A stretch of DNA of 64,000 bases, taken from NCBI GenBank assembly GCA_049724395.1, contig JAUGWO010000136.1, positions 1 to 64,000 on the forward strand, in the 5' to 3' direction. This DNA comes from Spongospora subterranea f. sp. subterranea (taxonomy: Eukaryota > Endomyxa: Phytomyxea > Phytomyxea > Plasmodiophorida). The notes under the pieces are model-generated. The model did not search any database, was not told the origin of the DNA, and saw only the letters and a list, made by a program, of their open reading frames with translations. The translations under genes were made by a program, and so were the position numbers. Positions within the stretch are counted from its first letter, which is position 1. Each line of letters begins with the position of its first letter. Shown one piece after another: positions 33,691 through 46,548 of the stretch.

Positions 33691-34699
33691 TCGTCAATTT
33701 AGACATGTTAATATAAAACGAGCTTGCAATCTAAGGGTGGTGCGATATTGACATTTGGGGTTGTTGATTGGGTGACTGAGAATTCGCTTCAACAGGATTA
33801 TTCAAATTTGAAAGACATGGGGTACTGAAGACGGGAATGATGAGGACAAATTTGAACAAGCTTCGGAAAAACGCCAAACGTGGTGAACTCGTTTGCTACA
33901 CAGTTTATCGGAAGCTTCAGGCTCATGCCGTCCATAAATCAACTTCAGTCAACCCATATTATTGCAATCATTCCGGGAGAAACAGGACGTGATAACAAGA
34001 GTTCAGCTCAGAAAACGGAAATATCAAATATCAATTTCTAACGAACCAGGAAAGTTTCTCCAGCAGGTCCAATATTTTTGTAAAACAGTACTCTTAGAAG
34101 GACTACAGCGGGTGAAGTTGCCGCCGATACTGTGAGCATTGGCAATTGCCGGTTTGTAAAGCAATTTCATGAAAGTTATATTATTCTTTACTTTGAAATT
34201 GACTAAAGCGGGTGGAGTTGCCGCCGACACTGTGGGCATTGGCAACGGCCGGGGCCCGGCCATTGCCAGCCACTATTCCCGAAATGTGTGAACACCGATT
34301 ACCGAGAGCGGGCACATGAATCCAACAGATGTCAAACAAGCTCCGACCCGGGCAAGCGTTACACCGCCAGGCGCCCAAACGGGCAAGTCGGCCCGGCAAT
34401 TACCGTTTCCTAACCCTCCAGGCCCAGCGCCATCCAAACCACACAGTGTCGAGGTGGATCGTCTGTTGGGTCGTCTGGTGGCGCACGTCATACCAATATC
34501 AGTCGCGGGTTTTTTTACGGACTCCGTCCAGTCCAGCGCAAATTCCTGGAGGTCGCCCCGACCCTATCACCAGAGTTCTTTCCACATCTCTCACTCAGTG
34601 TTTCGATAAACTGCCACAGCATCGATTCTTGGGTAGGCGTCGAACGGGCTCAAGCTTGGCAGCGAAGGGGAACTGCTAGGTTGATCATCTTTCGTCGCA
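33691..34699. other. Intergenic; direct repeat with 100-bp spacing
   Basis: Near-identical 46-nt blocks at 34107-34152 and 34207-34252 (AGCGGGTGAAGTTGCCGCCG and AGCGGGTGGAGTTGCCGCCG as starts) lie exactly 100 bp apart. Between them the sequence is not obviously related. Overlapping open frames at 34181-34680 are on both strands and not convincing. Confidence 0.5.
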
Positions 34700-36377
34700 A
34701 TGATCGCCTCAAATGAAACCAAGATAGTTGACGTTGATGAAACGGACGGCGGAAATAATGGGACATCAAAACCACATTCGGGTGTGAAGCATCCCAGATG
34801 GAAGTTCCTTCTGGCTCTGTTCTTTCTCAGCACACTGTTCCAAAGCTTCAAACCGTCAACCCCTTTCTTGGCTCCTTTTCTTCAAATAATCCAGGAGATC
34901 CCTTCGGACACGCTATCCAATCACTTTTACCCATATAGGACGTATGCCACCAATTTCTTTATGGTACCGACCGTAGTTCTTGCTGAGTTCATGTTCGGCT
35001 ACCAGCCAATTTTGATTATGGGGATTGTAGCTCGTGTCTCCGAACAGTTCTTAGTATATTACTGTTCGGGTTTGGGGTTCATGCAATTGTCTCAAGTTCT
35101 TCATGGCCTGGCATCATCCACTAAACCAGTACACGGGTACGATACCATAGCTCTATCATACCGGTATAATACCCATTTATGATGGCTCATAGAGCATTAC
35201 TCTATCTATTGGTTCCCAACCACCTGTTCCCGATGACCACTGGATTTCTTCGTACTGCCAACCTCAGTGGTCAGGTGTTCGAGGGAATCCTCAGTAATAT
35301 CATCAGTCACTGTGCCAGCCATCCCTATTTTGTCTTATTCACAATGACACAAGTAAATAAGCTGTTCACCCTCATTATCGTCTCTATTATAACATGTTTC
35401 ATCTAGGTCTCAGTAACCCTTGGTGGATGCATTATGCTTCTTCTGTTTATTATTCTAGCGTTTGATCGGCACTCGATGATGACCAAGGATTCGAATCGTC
35501 CTCTTGCCCCTAAGATCACATCGGTTTCAATGGGTGTGTCGCTGCTTAAACAGGTTTATATTGATTCCCCTGGTGTGCTGTTATGGTCATTCTGGTACGC
35601 ATTCGTTGAGATTTGTGTTTTCAAAACACCTTTTTCATCATGGCCTAGGTGGTGGACTGCATACGCTGTAGCTGAACTTGTTGATGATATGCATATGAAT
35701 CTATTGGGAGATTTTGGTGCACCAAAGCACAATGGATACCTATCAGCTTCGATTGGCGCGTTCTCAGCTTTAGGAGCACTATCGACTGGACTTTGCAAAG
35801 GGTTCGTGAGAGATTACTCCCCTCTTATTGTCCTTTTCGGTAAGTCTGACAACGCTGTTGTATATGCTGTAAGTTCACAGCTGACTTAGGGCTTTTTACA
35901 ATTGGGATCCTGCTAATTGTTATCAACATAGTCAGGAGTCTGACTTTTGGCTACGCTGTCATTATATATTGCTTTTTCATGTTCGAAAGGTATGGCTACG
36001 GCTTCATGAACCATCTTAAAACTAACCGATTTTTCAGCTGCGCTGTCGCCGCAAATTCAATAATTTCTGTCACAATTCCCAAATCATTACGCGGATTGAC
36101 TCTATTCGCCAATTGTTTGTTATCTTTGACGATGCAAAGTATGCTACAAGCAGCCTGCACAATCTTCGACTTGTCATGCGAAGGCAAGTTTAATATGCTG
36201 GGTTGCGTTCTATTATTTTTGGGCCTGGTTATTGGGACTGCAAATCTTGTTTGTTCCGATCCTACTGGCTCTCACCCGGAAGTTGATGATTCCACTGTCT
36301 CTGCTAAAGATTCAACAGGGCATAGAACTAAACTTTCAAAGCCAACTGTCAGCGTTGCAGTTCTTAAACGCACATAA
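34700..36377 (+). CDS. SLC19-family (reduced folate carrier/thiamine transporter-like) protein
   Basis: ATG at 34700; several short introns, four main coding blocks (34700-35130, about 35185-35360, 35407-35870, about 35979-36377). Multiple transmembrane helices. Family signatures: FKPSTPFLAPFLQ, HFYPYRTYATNFFMVPTVVL, FGYQPILIMGIVARVSEQFL, GFLRTANLSGQVFEG, SPGVLLWSFWYAFVEICVF, HMNLLGDFGAPKHNGYLSAS and AFSALGALSTGL, in the order seen in SLC19 proteins of the MFS fold. Predicted uptake of thiamine, folate or a related vitamin at the plasma membrane; the substrate is not decidable from sequence. The C-terminal tail is polar. Exact splice sites are not all fixed. Confidence 0.8.
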
Positions 36378-37676
36378 ATCTACTACATCCATCGCACTTA
36401 CTCTCTATAGTCTTTTTGTCATTCTTGGAATTCATTCTCCTATGCAAAACAGACTTTCGGCAATGTTCTAGACATTTTTCGTAGAATAAAATGTACAGGT
36501 AAAACATTAATTGTTAAATTTAATCTGGCGTTGCTTGAGCGTGATGCTGAGCGAAGGGATTATCTTGTGGCTAGGAAATTATGAATTCACTCAGATCTCC
36601 ATCGCTACCTATTTTCATAACCAATTTGCCTCTCTTTTTTTTTCAGATTTGAAGTTCGATCATGCGAGTTTATAGATTGTTTTTGAGATTTTTTTGTTTT
36701 TGCTTTTGCAAAGATGCATGTCAATAAAAAGTTTCTGGTCGTCCTCTCAGGCTTTTTATCGTAATGTTGAGGGTCGTCTCGTGTGTTTGTCAATCTGTCC
36801 AAAAGGTAACAATTTCGGGGCGTACGCCATGCAAGTTTCATATTCGATATCGTAATCAAAGTTCAACTGAGCCTTTGTACACAGGAAGACTGCCGCAAAT
36901 TTCAGCCAGAATGAATGTTCCAAGTTCCTCGCAATTTTAAAGGACCAACATTTCGTGTTTCATATCTTTCACTGATTACCAGTTGTTTGCAGTTTTCAGA
37001 AATGAGGATGATGCTGTTGTTTTAATGAACCTTGGACTGAGCAGTTCTTGCTAATCAACCCAAGGCTGCTTCGCTGTTTGCCCTGCTTCAACACTTCTAC
37101 TGTACATTTTGTACGAACATGACGGATTCTTTGTGATTTGGTGCTGCCAACAATAACACTCATGAATCTCCACTACTTCTGGATACAACGGTCGAATCTT
37201 TTACATGCATTAGCGACTAATTCAAATAATGGATTATTTCGAGCAGATTGCGAAATTTGTACCTGCGTCGTTCAATTGTCACAAAACTGTGACTTATCAA
37301 GATTCTTCATCCCTGGGGTATCCGCAAGACTATCGTCAGCTCCTTGGGATGCATCCAACAATATTTGAATATCACGACCGCTAGGAATTTTTTCCTTCTT
37401 CAACGAGCCAAGTCAAAATCGGAAATCTCAACTGTATAGAAGAATTGAATATGCGAAGAAACAGACTGCGAAGTCTGTCATGAATTCTTTCGTCGAGTTG
37501 AAGTTTCCGGATGTTGGCTTCGCTTAGCTTGATCAATAGGTTGTTTCCCTTCAATCGCAAAACAGGCAACGATGCTAAATAACACAGGATCAACGTCATA
37601 ATACAGTACGAGTATTTTTTAGTAGAGTGTAATAACTTTTTCTCCGAGAGTTGACACCATTTGCTATTTCGGTCGA
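36378..37676. other. Intergenic, no gene supported
   Basis: About 1.3 kb, AT-rich, with runs of T/A (e.g. 36637-36650). A 102-codon minus frame at 37381-37689 is not recognised. Confidence 0.4.
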
Positions 37677-38475
37677 ATGGATACATCAAATGTCGTGTTT
37701 GACCCTCTTATTCTTCGACTTCGCCAGATAAAGGCCAAGATCACAGCGTCGAGTGACCTGGGTCGCTCTTCGCAAACGCAATTACATCCTGATTTTTGCC
37801 ACATCACCTCTATTTTTGAAAAACATCAAATTGGCTCTCAGTGGCGCTCCTTACTCAACCGACGTCTTACTACTTGTTGAAATTGAGCTTTGATCTGGTC
37901 TGCAAGGGACGGGCAAACAAGGGTGTGAAGCCTTATCATCTACTTTCGTCGAGTGTCTGAGGGTAGCTCTTCGCTACCGCAAATCGCATTCTTATTGTCT
38001 TCAGAGATCACTCTCGTTCCAATAGTAGCAAAGCCCATCTCTGAGAGTAGCATATGTAGCCACACCACGATCTTGGTTGCTAGACATGGAAGAAATATTT
38101 GGCTTTTGTGTGTTGATGCTATGCGCCACTGTTTTCTGGAGTAAACAAAGTACGATAACGAGCTTCTTGAGTCAACGAACCAGCTCAACGTCAACAGTGT
38201 GATCATTGTCGACGCCGGGTAACCAGGATTCTTTGTGAAATGAAATTGATGTGCCCCTTGTAATAGTTAGTATCGCTCTAAATACACGAAAATTATATTT
38301 CTTGTTCAAGGTTATTTCTGCCCGACAAATCATCTTTACCGTTTTGAAGTGCTCCGGCCCGGTATTCTGGCGAAATCTAGCTGCGATCCGGTGGCGTATG
38401 CCAATTTGGTCTTGTTGCCTGCATCAGATACATGCTGACCCCATTGCCTGGATAATATCTAATGTTTTGATGTAG
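37677..38475 (+). CDS. Possible RecA-fold ATPase, RAD51-paralogue (XRCC2-like) candidate
   Basis: ATG at 37677 gives MDTSNVVFDPLILRLRQIKA. Near 37890 the translation SGLQGTGKQGCEALSSTFVE resembles a Walker A loop (GxxGTGK) preceded by a LLLVEIEL-like strand. After a 45-nt GTAGCT...CTTCAG intron candidate come NIWLLCVDAMRHCF (beta-2-like) and then NELLESTNQLNVNSVIIVDA, a plausible Walker B strand. This order matches RecA/RAD51 paralogues. An in-frame TGA precedes the P-loop and no complete splice model was obtained, so the gene may be decayed or my exons incomplete. The 3' limit is approximate. Confidence 0.35.
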
Positions 38476-39753
38476 ATAAGGGGTAATGATCAATCAAGCA
38501 ATTTTTGCATAATCGATCCCAGAGTTGAGGAACGCTGCTTGCCACATATCTCATTTTGTCACTCTTGATTTGAAATCCCGTTTCCCGCTGATGGTTCGAG
38601 CCGCGAGTTCACCGGGGCTCCCGACCGAAGTCTCTATGTAAAAAACTGGAAGAACTATGCTCATGTACCTTCTGAAAAGCGGGACTAAATTGTAGCGTCC
38701 AATACGCGCTCACATTCAAGCAAAATGGGATCCAAGATGATTTATTGTATTGCCCACTGGGCAAAATACCCCAATTTGCAATATTGTCAAACTCTGGGCT
38801 CATCTTCGCGATGTGTTTATCAACCGATTCGACGGTCAAATCCAAACTACACGAGGCAGTGGCAGGTTATCTTTGACTTCTTTCTTGAGCTATGATCCAT
38901 GTAGTTGCAGTATACTTTGCGCTTTGGGTCAATCACTTTTTTTAGGAATAATACATCAATAAATAAACAAATATATTAATCAATATATTTAAAGACTTAA
39001 GCTTTTAAAGGCTTTTAAAAAAAGACTTTAAAAGCTTTTGATATATTAATAAATAAACCGGAAGGAAAAGCTGGGATGAGAGTATTGATGGGTGAAGTTG
39101 GCGAACGGTAAACTCTCGCGACCCTCAGCAACAATGTCCTGGTGGAGCGATACTGGGTTTCTGCGACCATTACCTAACGGCTTTGAGACCTGGAGAACGC
39201 TTCTGCATGAAAAATACACGCTGCATTTCTCTCTCTATCGTTGCCGTGCCTTAACAGGTAGAATTGCAACTCTAAAGGTTCTATATGGTGAAACTTAAAG
39301 TTGATGTAATTCAGGCAGAGGCTTGTAACTAAAGTATGTTGCATCAACGATATGGAGAGTGTAATTCCGTTCCAAAAGGAAGTAACTCAAAAAGGAGCAG
39401 CAGCGAGGATATAAACTCATGACAATGCACGTCCTCAAAGATTGTCGATTGAACCAGACTCCCGTTGGTTTCCTGCCATGACCATTGGCCCTGTACACCT
39501 ACTGTACTGTATCACACTCTTTTGCGCCATCAGTTCGCACATCCGCTGTACACTTTTGCGCGACTGCGCATGCTTCCGTCACTCACGCAGATATGTATTG
39601 ATATTGGGCTTGGTTGCACTCACAATCTCACATGACGTGTGAAACATGAAAGCCGAAAACTCCTAACACCGAAATGGTCCCTAAAGTTAAAGTACGTCCT
39701 GGATCCATTCGTCCTCTACTGGTCCTTGTCATGGTTTAACGATTAGCTCAGTG
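38476..39753. other. Intergenic, AT-rich
   Basis: No supported gene. At 39001-39040 short complementary runs (GCTTTTAAAGGCTTTTAAAA / GACTTTAAAAGCTTTT) form an AT-rich hairpin-prone patch. Confidence 0.4.
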
Positions 39754-41984
39754 ATGACGGCAGAATCATCGCGCTATGATCAACAGTCGTTTGTATCGAA
39801 ACTGTACTGGCCTTCAACCTGTCAACGTCCTGAAGAAGCTGGCCTTTTGATTGGCTGGAACGATCGAAATTTCGTCGCTTCAGTTGTTGCCATTGTTCCT
39901 GACTGCAGCTTAGAAGATACTGAACTAGGTTAGAACCAAGATGAGTCCTTCCGTTTTTTCGAACCAATATTTGACTTTAGCGTTGTTGTCATTATCCTCA
40001 AACCCAGATGTTAAAGAGTTATGGGACTATTGTTCTGGTTCGCCTATAGTTATTGGAAGCTGTTTTTATGGTAATGACTATTCACTCTCGCCCATACTTC
40101 AAGAGAGGAGAAGAGCAGCGAATTTCTGGGTAACTGTAGACCTATCTGGCCCATTACCAGTTCTTACCAGCGTTTACTGCTGTGGATTTTTGTACAAGAC
40201 TTTTGGGCAAATACTACTTTATGACCCTCCGTTAGCAAAGTATACTTATTTTTCGGATGACCCGTTTACATTCACTCGTGACAAGGCAGGAGAGTTTGGT
40301 TCTGCCAACAAAAATGTGACAGATCTTCAGTTTGTCTTGAGGCAAATCAACTCCTCTCTGGACGTCCAAACTCTACTAGCGAAAGGGCTAGAAGAGATTC
40401 CACTAACCGATCGATCAACTAAGTGTATACTTCGTCACCGAAGACGTCAATCTGACCCATCAGTACCTGGTATTCCCGTTCAATCCTCATTCAAATCATC
40501 CGGAATTATTTTTTCATGCTGCTTTAAGCTTGCACAATTGTCGTTGCTTCTATGCGGTATTTTATACCATCTCTCACAGTTTATAATCAATTTCCAACTC
40601 CCAATGCTGGTCGGAGGTGGTCGTATCAAAGATCGCTCAGCTGTTTTACAACAATTGGATCGTCGCATAATGGAACTGTCACGTTGGCCCGAAATGTAGG
40701 AACTTCAATTGCCGAAAATATTAACAGAACTTATTCATCAATCGTTCAGGTGGGTTCGTACTCGCGCAAAAACCTGGAAACCCAAAAGCTACGTTAATGC
40801 AAGCATGATCTCCTTTGGAAGTTCAGTGTGCCAGTTTTTAGTCGATGTGATCACAGGGATCGCATTAGGAATTTTTCTGAGGACGTATTCAACGTTTATT
40901 CTCGAGATTATTCACGATGGCGGACGTATTCTGCATGTTGACGTACTTCGAAGGCAGGTTATATGGCTTATGGGTTGGTCCGACTATATCATTTTACTGG
41001 TCAGCCGTTAAATCTTCTACAGGGCTTCCGGCAGGAATGAAACTGAACTTTGCCCTTGATCAAGCACTCGGGTTAATGGTTCTCTATGGAATTGATTTTT
41101 GGAACGCAATAACAACCGTTCTCACTCCCTTGGAACATCTTATTATTGTCGGGGTCTCGATAATGGCAGTATTTGGCACGTCCATCGCTGTACGTTGTTG
41201 TTGTTTTTTTTAACAGAGACTCAAGTTTGGCTTGATTATCTCCAGGTGGCGTGCGCGATTGATTTACTCTCAATGATGACAACCCATATCTTGTTCATTC
41301 ACACTGCATTTTCCAGACTATATTCTTTGGCACTGTCTGCGTTATCTGCGCTTTCCAAGTTATTTAGTGGCAAGAAGCGTAATGTATTACAACGACGTGT
41401 TGACTCGTGTCATTTTGATGTCGATCAGCTTCTTCTCGGCACTATTTTGTTCACTCTGATTTTCTTCCTGTTTCCGACTGTGGCCATATACTATCTGTAA
41501 TGGGGCAGTTCGGTGTGTTTCTTGAAGACTGAACTTTGTATAGATTCTTCGCTATTGTGCGCTTCTTGATCATGCTTGTTGAAGCAGGACTTTGCTTACT
41601 CATGGCGACATTCAACAGTTTTCCGTTCTTTGAACTCGCTGTTTTCTTCTTCGATAAAGGGTTCGCATCACTAGGATGCCGTGTGGCAAAAAACTTGACT
41701 GCTTCATTCTTAGGAGGTTGCCATCTGGCATTAGAGTGGAAGTCCTTCCATCTTCTACACCATCTTGCGCCTATCTACTGCTTCATAGCTGTGGCGCTAG
41801 CCTTCATAACGTCTTTGAGCGATGCCTGCGTGTAACTCAATCTGTGCTTACCCGTTATTCCCTAAGCGAAAGCTTGATAAGCTTACTGTATGGGTCATTA
41901 ATACCGTCTCGTGGAAAACAATTAGCGCATGATGATGAAAGGATATGTATGGATTTCACTCCCGGTGTTACCGGGTTTTGGTAA
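39754..41984 (+). CDS. PIGQ: GPI GlcNAc-transferase subunit PIG-Q/GPI1
   Basis: Multi-exon gene from ATG 39754 (MTAESSRYDQQSFVSKLYWP). First intron 39929-39980. Further introns join RRIMELSRWPE to WVRTRAKTWKPKSYVNASMI, VIWLMG to LPAGMKLNFALDQALGLMVL, and SIA to VACAIDLLSMMTTH. The Gpi1 domain is clear: LPAGMKLN, THILFIHTAFSRLYSLALSA, LFSGKKRNVLQRRVDSCHF, DVDQLLLGTILFTLIFFLFP, and the C-terminal LRRLPSGIRVEVLP. It is part of the GPI-N-acetylglucosaminyltransferase complex at the ER membrane (first step of GPI anchor synthesis). Length is in the usual range. It is convergent with DNA2. Confidence 0.9.
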
Positions 41985-42116
41985 TTCTATATATCTGTAT
42001 CTTTACTCTCCTCGCTCTTATGCTGTACATTGTTTCCAGGTTTTTTCTCAAGTGCCGACTAAAATAATAACTAGCAACCTATGGGAGGGTAACTGTATAT
42101 AAATACATTGATTATC

Positions 42117-45100
42117 TTAATTGATCAAGGCTGCTTCCATGCCGATTTCCACATCCAACTTTGCCCGCTTCGACGGAAGTTCTTCTTTTCTACTTTGTGA
42201 TAGTTCCGCTGCTCCTGTTAATCGCAGTGTGCCCATAGACTCCATTTCGCCCTGCGACCAACCGCCCGAGAAAGCATGAATATTTTCATATGCCTCAAGT
42301 GCACCACAGGGCAAGGTCATCATCCATTGTTCACGTCGAACGACGGCTAGAAGCGAGTTCATTATGGGCGATTCCCTCAAGGTATTAGGGGATCCAATTA
42401 GAATCAATTTGTGTTTTGCTCGAGATACGGCAACATTTATCCTGCGCCAATCCTTCCAGTTGTCAAATTCACAAATCTCAATTTCTCAAACAGAGTGACA
42501 TACTTGTAATATTTCTCCAATTCTGTTCTTGTCATTGCTGCGAACAAATGATATTATTATACACGACTTGTCTTTGCCTTGGAATTTATCCACAGAATCA
42601 ATATCCAGTTCCACCTGCAATGATGTTGCTAAATGGCGAATACGTCTGATTTGCGATCTAACACAGCTATATCAATGCCCTGCCATGAGGAACTGAACTG
42701 TCCAACCTGTAAGGGCTAATTACTCCAATATCGTTTGGACTAAACCCGCTACTAATTAAAGAATATAATAAGTGTATAACGATCTCCGCTTCAAATTGGT
42801 TTTGCTCCCCTCTGAGGCTTTCTGGCGCCGGTATAAGGTCGGTATCCAAAAAAACAACTTTTCGCTGAAGCTCTAGCGCCGACTGCAAAAATGCTAAAGT
42901 TTGAAAAATGCTGACGAAATTCTGATTGTCTCACTTTGATCCAATCCATTTCTGGGAAATTCACATACTTTTCCGCCAAACTGGGAAACTTGTCCGGATT
43001 TGGAATTACGATGGTTGCATTCGCAACGGCTTCAGAGCCGCATTTGAGGGCATAGCTGTAGACCAGCTCGTTGCACAGCAGAAGGATCGGAGCCGACATG
43101 CGGTATTGCAAATAAAGCTGAGACACCTATCAAATATGGCAAAGTCGAGGTCATTCAGAATTATCGATTTGCGAACTGTAAGCCAGAGCGTACTGCTTGT
43201 GGATGAGCTTCTGATAATCGAAGAAACAAGCTGATGTCCATTCCGGATTCGCGTCCGAACGGATCTTTGACAAGCGGTGGCAGTTGATAATGGTCGCCAA
43301 CCAGGACGAATCGTGAAGCGAGTTGTAATGGGAGCAACATCACGGCCTGAGTCGCTTGTGAACCTAAGTTTTGGTTAGAAGATTGACAATGGATTCGGAT
43401 GATATTGCTCACTTTCATCAGCTATGACGACGTCAAACCTTCTTCCACCAAGTAGAGAGGTTGACACACCGAGACATGTCGACCCAACAACCATTTGAGT
43501 CCTACAAAATTGTCGAGCGTCTTCCAAACTCTTGAATTCACGCTGAAATACATGGATTTGTGAGTATTGCTCAAATGAGCAACGAACAAGCTTTACTTGA
43601 TTAAGCATATACGGTCGTAACTTGGTGGGAATCTTCTCGTTTGAGGTTCCACAGCGAACAAATGGGACACCTTCTTCATCCAGTTTTAGAAGAATATTGT
43701 CCAAGGAGCTATTCGTATGACACACAACCAACACTGATTGGGACAAACTAACGAGCAGCTGGATTAAGAAAACAATTAGTGTCGTCTTGCCAGTTCCAGG
43801 CATCCCTGACAAACTAATTAGCCATAACAAAACATACAATTATGATGGATCAGACCCAGAACCAGGGCATAATCTTGTGCCGCCATTATTCGCTTGATCG
43901 CATTGCGTTGACCATCATTGAGAGTCACATGGAACTTGTTTTGGAGGGTCGGATGAATGGTATCTGGATTCCAGCTCACAAGAAACTGTGGTGCCGACTA
44001 AAGGAAAGCCAATAAAACACTGTCGTGAGTTGAATGAACTACCAACAAGGTCGACGATCAGCCTTCGTTTCCGTTGCGATTCAGGATGATGATGAAACAG
44101 TGAAACCAACGATCCTCGTAACTTGGCGAATCCGCTCATGAACTCGTCTTTATCGATCCTAAACTTAGACCCAATATATCTTTTGGCGATGGGTTTTTTA
44201 CAAATTCGAATAGTCACGGAGCGTTTGTGGACTTGGTATACGAATCCCATTGCAATCGCCGTCTGAATGCGATTTCATACGATTAGCAAAAATAGAATCA
44301 GAAGAAAATACCTGGCCATATTCTGTGCTAATAGCAGCTTTATCGCCAACCTCGAAGTATAAATCGGTAAAGTTGACGGTATTGGGGGCACTGGCCAAAG
44401 GTTCAAACCGGTACAGGTAATCGTTGGCAACCCGCTAGATCACCAGATCAGATAACGATAGCCGATTCGGATGTAATATGGCACCTTCTCTTCCTTGATC
44501 ATCACCTCAGCGATGCATCTGCCATGAGATTGTCGAACATGTGAGGGCTCGTTCCAGATTTCAGTCTGTAAACGGTACCCCTCCCGGGAACTCAAATCAA
44601 TCATCCGATTCCAGAAGTCGAAATAGTCCAATGAAGCTTGCGATAAATGTCCCTAATTGTCAACGGTCAGCCAGCGATCACCTCTCAAAAAACAGGCTCA
44701 CGGTTTCGTCTTCAATTTCACAGGGTGATCCAGGTTCATATGTTCTTCTATATATCATACATGCATCTTTCTATAGCGATCGTTAACTTATGCTAGATTG
44801 GATTGCAGTTGTTGACCAACCTGGAAACACCGTTTACATTGCCTTCCATCTTGGATCATAGGAGGCAACGAACCACTCAGAAGCAGTGATTCACCGTCGT
44901 CAAGATACGAGGCGATCATGTTCCGCTTGATTAAAAGCGATCGGAACTCTCTATGGCCATTAATCACACCTCGAGAGGCGATCAGTTTGTCGATTTGGTG
45001 ATAAATGTGAAGAACTGACCACCCATATAGGTAGATTGTGGTGTGATGTATAATAACAGCCCTTGGCCGAGCAACGCCTCACCACCATATCGACCCGATA

Positions 45101-46275
45101 ACAGCAAAGTATAGAGGGCTAGTTGTGCATTATCTGTAATATAGGGTTTACCAGTCTTTAATTCAAGAGGAAGGAGGCCTTGCTCCATTCCTTCTCCCTC
45201 TGCTGTTGAACGGCAGACACGAACCGTGGCATCGAGTTTACCTTGCAGCCCTGTTTGAATAAATTACGATAAATATCCCTCACATTCAACAATTAGCGTT
45301 TAACCATATTTTGGAGCCCATATTTGGTCTTCGATATCGATAACTTCTGAGATATGTGTCTGACGTGAACTTCCACCGAACATTATAGTCGATTGTTCAG
45401 AGCGTGGGCCACGATAATAGCATTCTGCCCAAGACTGCAGTTGAGGTGCCAGAGAAGTTAAATACCCGACCAAGCTTGCTTCCGAATCTTCGAAGCAAGT
45501 CCTGTCAGTCAACGTGTGTCCACTGAGAACAACTGAAAAATGTACAAACAACACTGTCATACAATGAAGAATACGACGCTTTTACTATTGTTTGGGACTG
45601 TTTGCCAATATATTCATCTGTGAAATCCTCAGATTTTATACAGGTTTGAAAAAGTTCATGAGCCATTATTCCTTTTTGAGCATGAATGCTCAACGACGAA
45701 ACCTGTTCACAATTGTGAGATGATTATCAGATGCCTGGAAATCACATGCTGGTACATTCACTTTCTCAGAGATCACAGATCTCCGAAGGCAATTGATGCT
45801 GGAAGATACGCGGGAGCCAGATATCAACCTGTTTGGATGCACGATGATGAAATTGTGATCATTATCAACAACGTAGTCTCCGGTCCCAGCATCCTGATAT
45901 TGCACAAAAGTATCAGGATGCACGTTAATTTCGGTACCTACATGGATGAAATAGGCATGTCATACGGTGGCGATAATATTGATATAATCGCCTGTTTTCA
46001 TCCGGCATTCACGCCAGTCTTGGCGAACATGCAGCAGGACCTCTTTGCGATCAGACTCGCTGAACAATTGCAGCGTCTGATAACACATAAATATAATCAG
46101 TAGATGAAAAAAAAAACAGTTTCGGAACGATGAACGTCACATCTTGGTCGTCTTGATGATAAATTTCCAGAACAAGGAACGTTTTCCATTGGTCCGATGC
46201 TTGTTCGATTTGGGTATCAAATAATGCTAAAAGATCTGCATCCAAACCCGGCTCATCAAACAGAGAGTTATCCAT
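42117..46275 (-). CDS. DNA2: DNA replication ATP-dependent helicase/nuclease DNA2
   Basis: Multi-exon, start ATG 46275 (MDNSLFDEPGLDADLL). N-terminal RecB-like nuclease with OB part: NFIIVHPNRLISGSRVSSSI, NCLRRSVISEKV (Fe-S-type Cys), GIMAHELFQTCI, LQGKLDATVRVC, LPLELKTGKPYITDNAQLAL (catalytic D...E-x-K). Superfamily 1 helicase follows: SGMPGTGKTTLIVFLIQLL (Walker A), FDVVIADESEQ (motif II), FVLVGDHYQLPPLV (motif III), SQLYLQYRMSAPI (motif IV) and, near the 3' end, a KHKLILIGSPNTL block. It processes Okazaki flaps and resected DNA ends in nucleus or mitochondria. Exon boundaries are only partly resolved; introns appear about 50 nt. Confidence 0.92.
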
Positions 46276-46481
46276 TATTTTCACCGGGAAGATTTGTCAG
46301 GAAATTTGCCGACAAGTTCGGCAGCTTGTCCCGTCACACGGCCACGATACAGGTTCCGTGTAACGAAACCCCAGTGTTTGCGGTGCCCCGCAACAGTTGT
46401 CCCTGAGTACAGATAAGTGAACTTGTCCAGACAGCAGTACGTTTGAGAAGATTATCGGAATCCCTGGCCCTGCCATGATGG

Positions 46482-46548
46482 TCACTTTCTCAGAGATCAC
46501 AGATCTCCCAAGGCAAATGATGCTGGAAGATACGCGGGAGCCAGATAT
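46482..46548 (-). repeat. Duplicate of a DNA2 exon piece upstream of DNA2
   Basis: 67 bp matching 45758-45824 with two differences (about 97%). The source encodes the SGSRVSSSINCLRRSVISEK segment of DNA2; the copy lies about 200 bp upstream of the DNA2 start in the same orientation. Flanking sequence is unrelated on both sides. Confidence 0.85.

Noticed and set aside
30649-33751. Four very long overlapping plus-strand frames (181-819 codons) as repeat proteins
   Set aside because: They arise from a 36-bp tandem repeat with no stop in any plus frame; frame jumps occur at truncated units and all frames look alike.
34181-34680. Overlapping Pro/Gly-rich frames on both strands
   Set aside because: Several frames of similar quality on both strands in GC-rich DNA; none matches a family or has plausible splice neighbours.
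46297-46500. Small gene upstream of DNA2 sharing SVISEKV with DNA2
   Set aside because: The similarity is confined to a 67-bp duplicated piece; flanking residues are unrelated and no start or splice context supports a gene.
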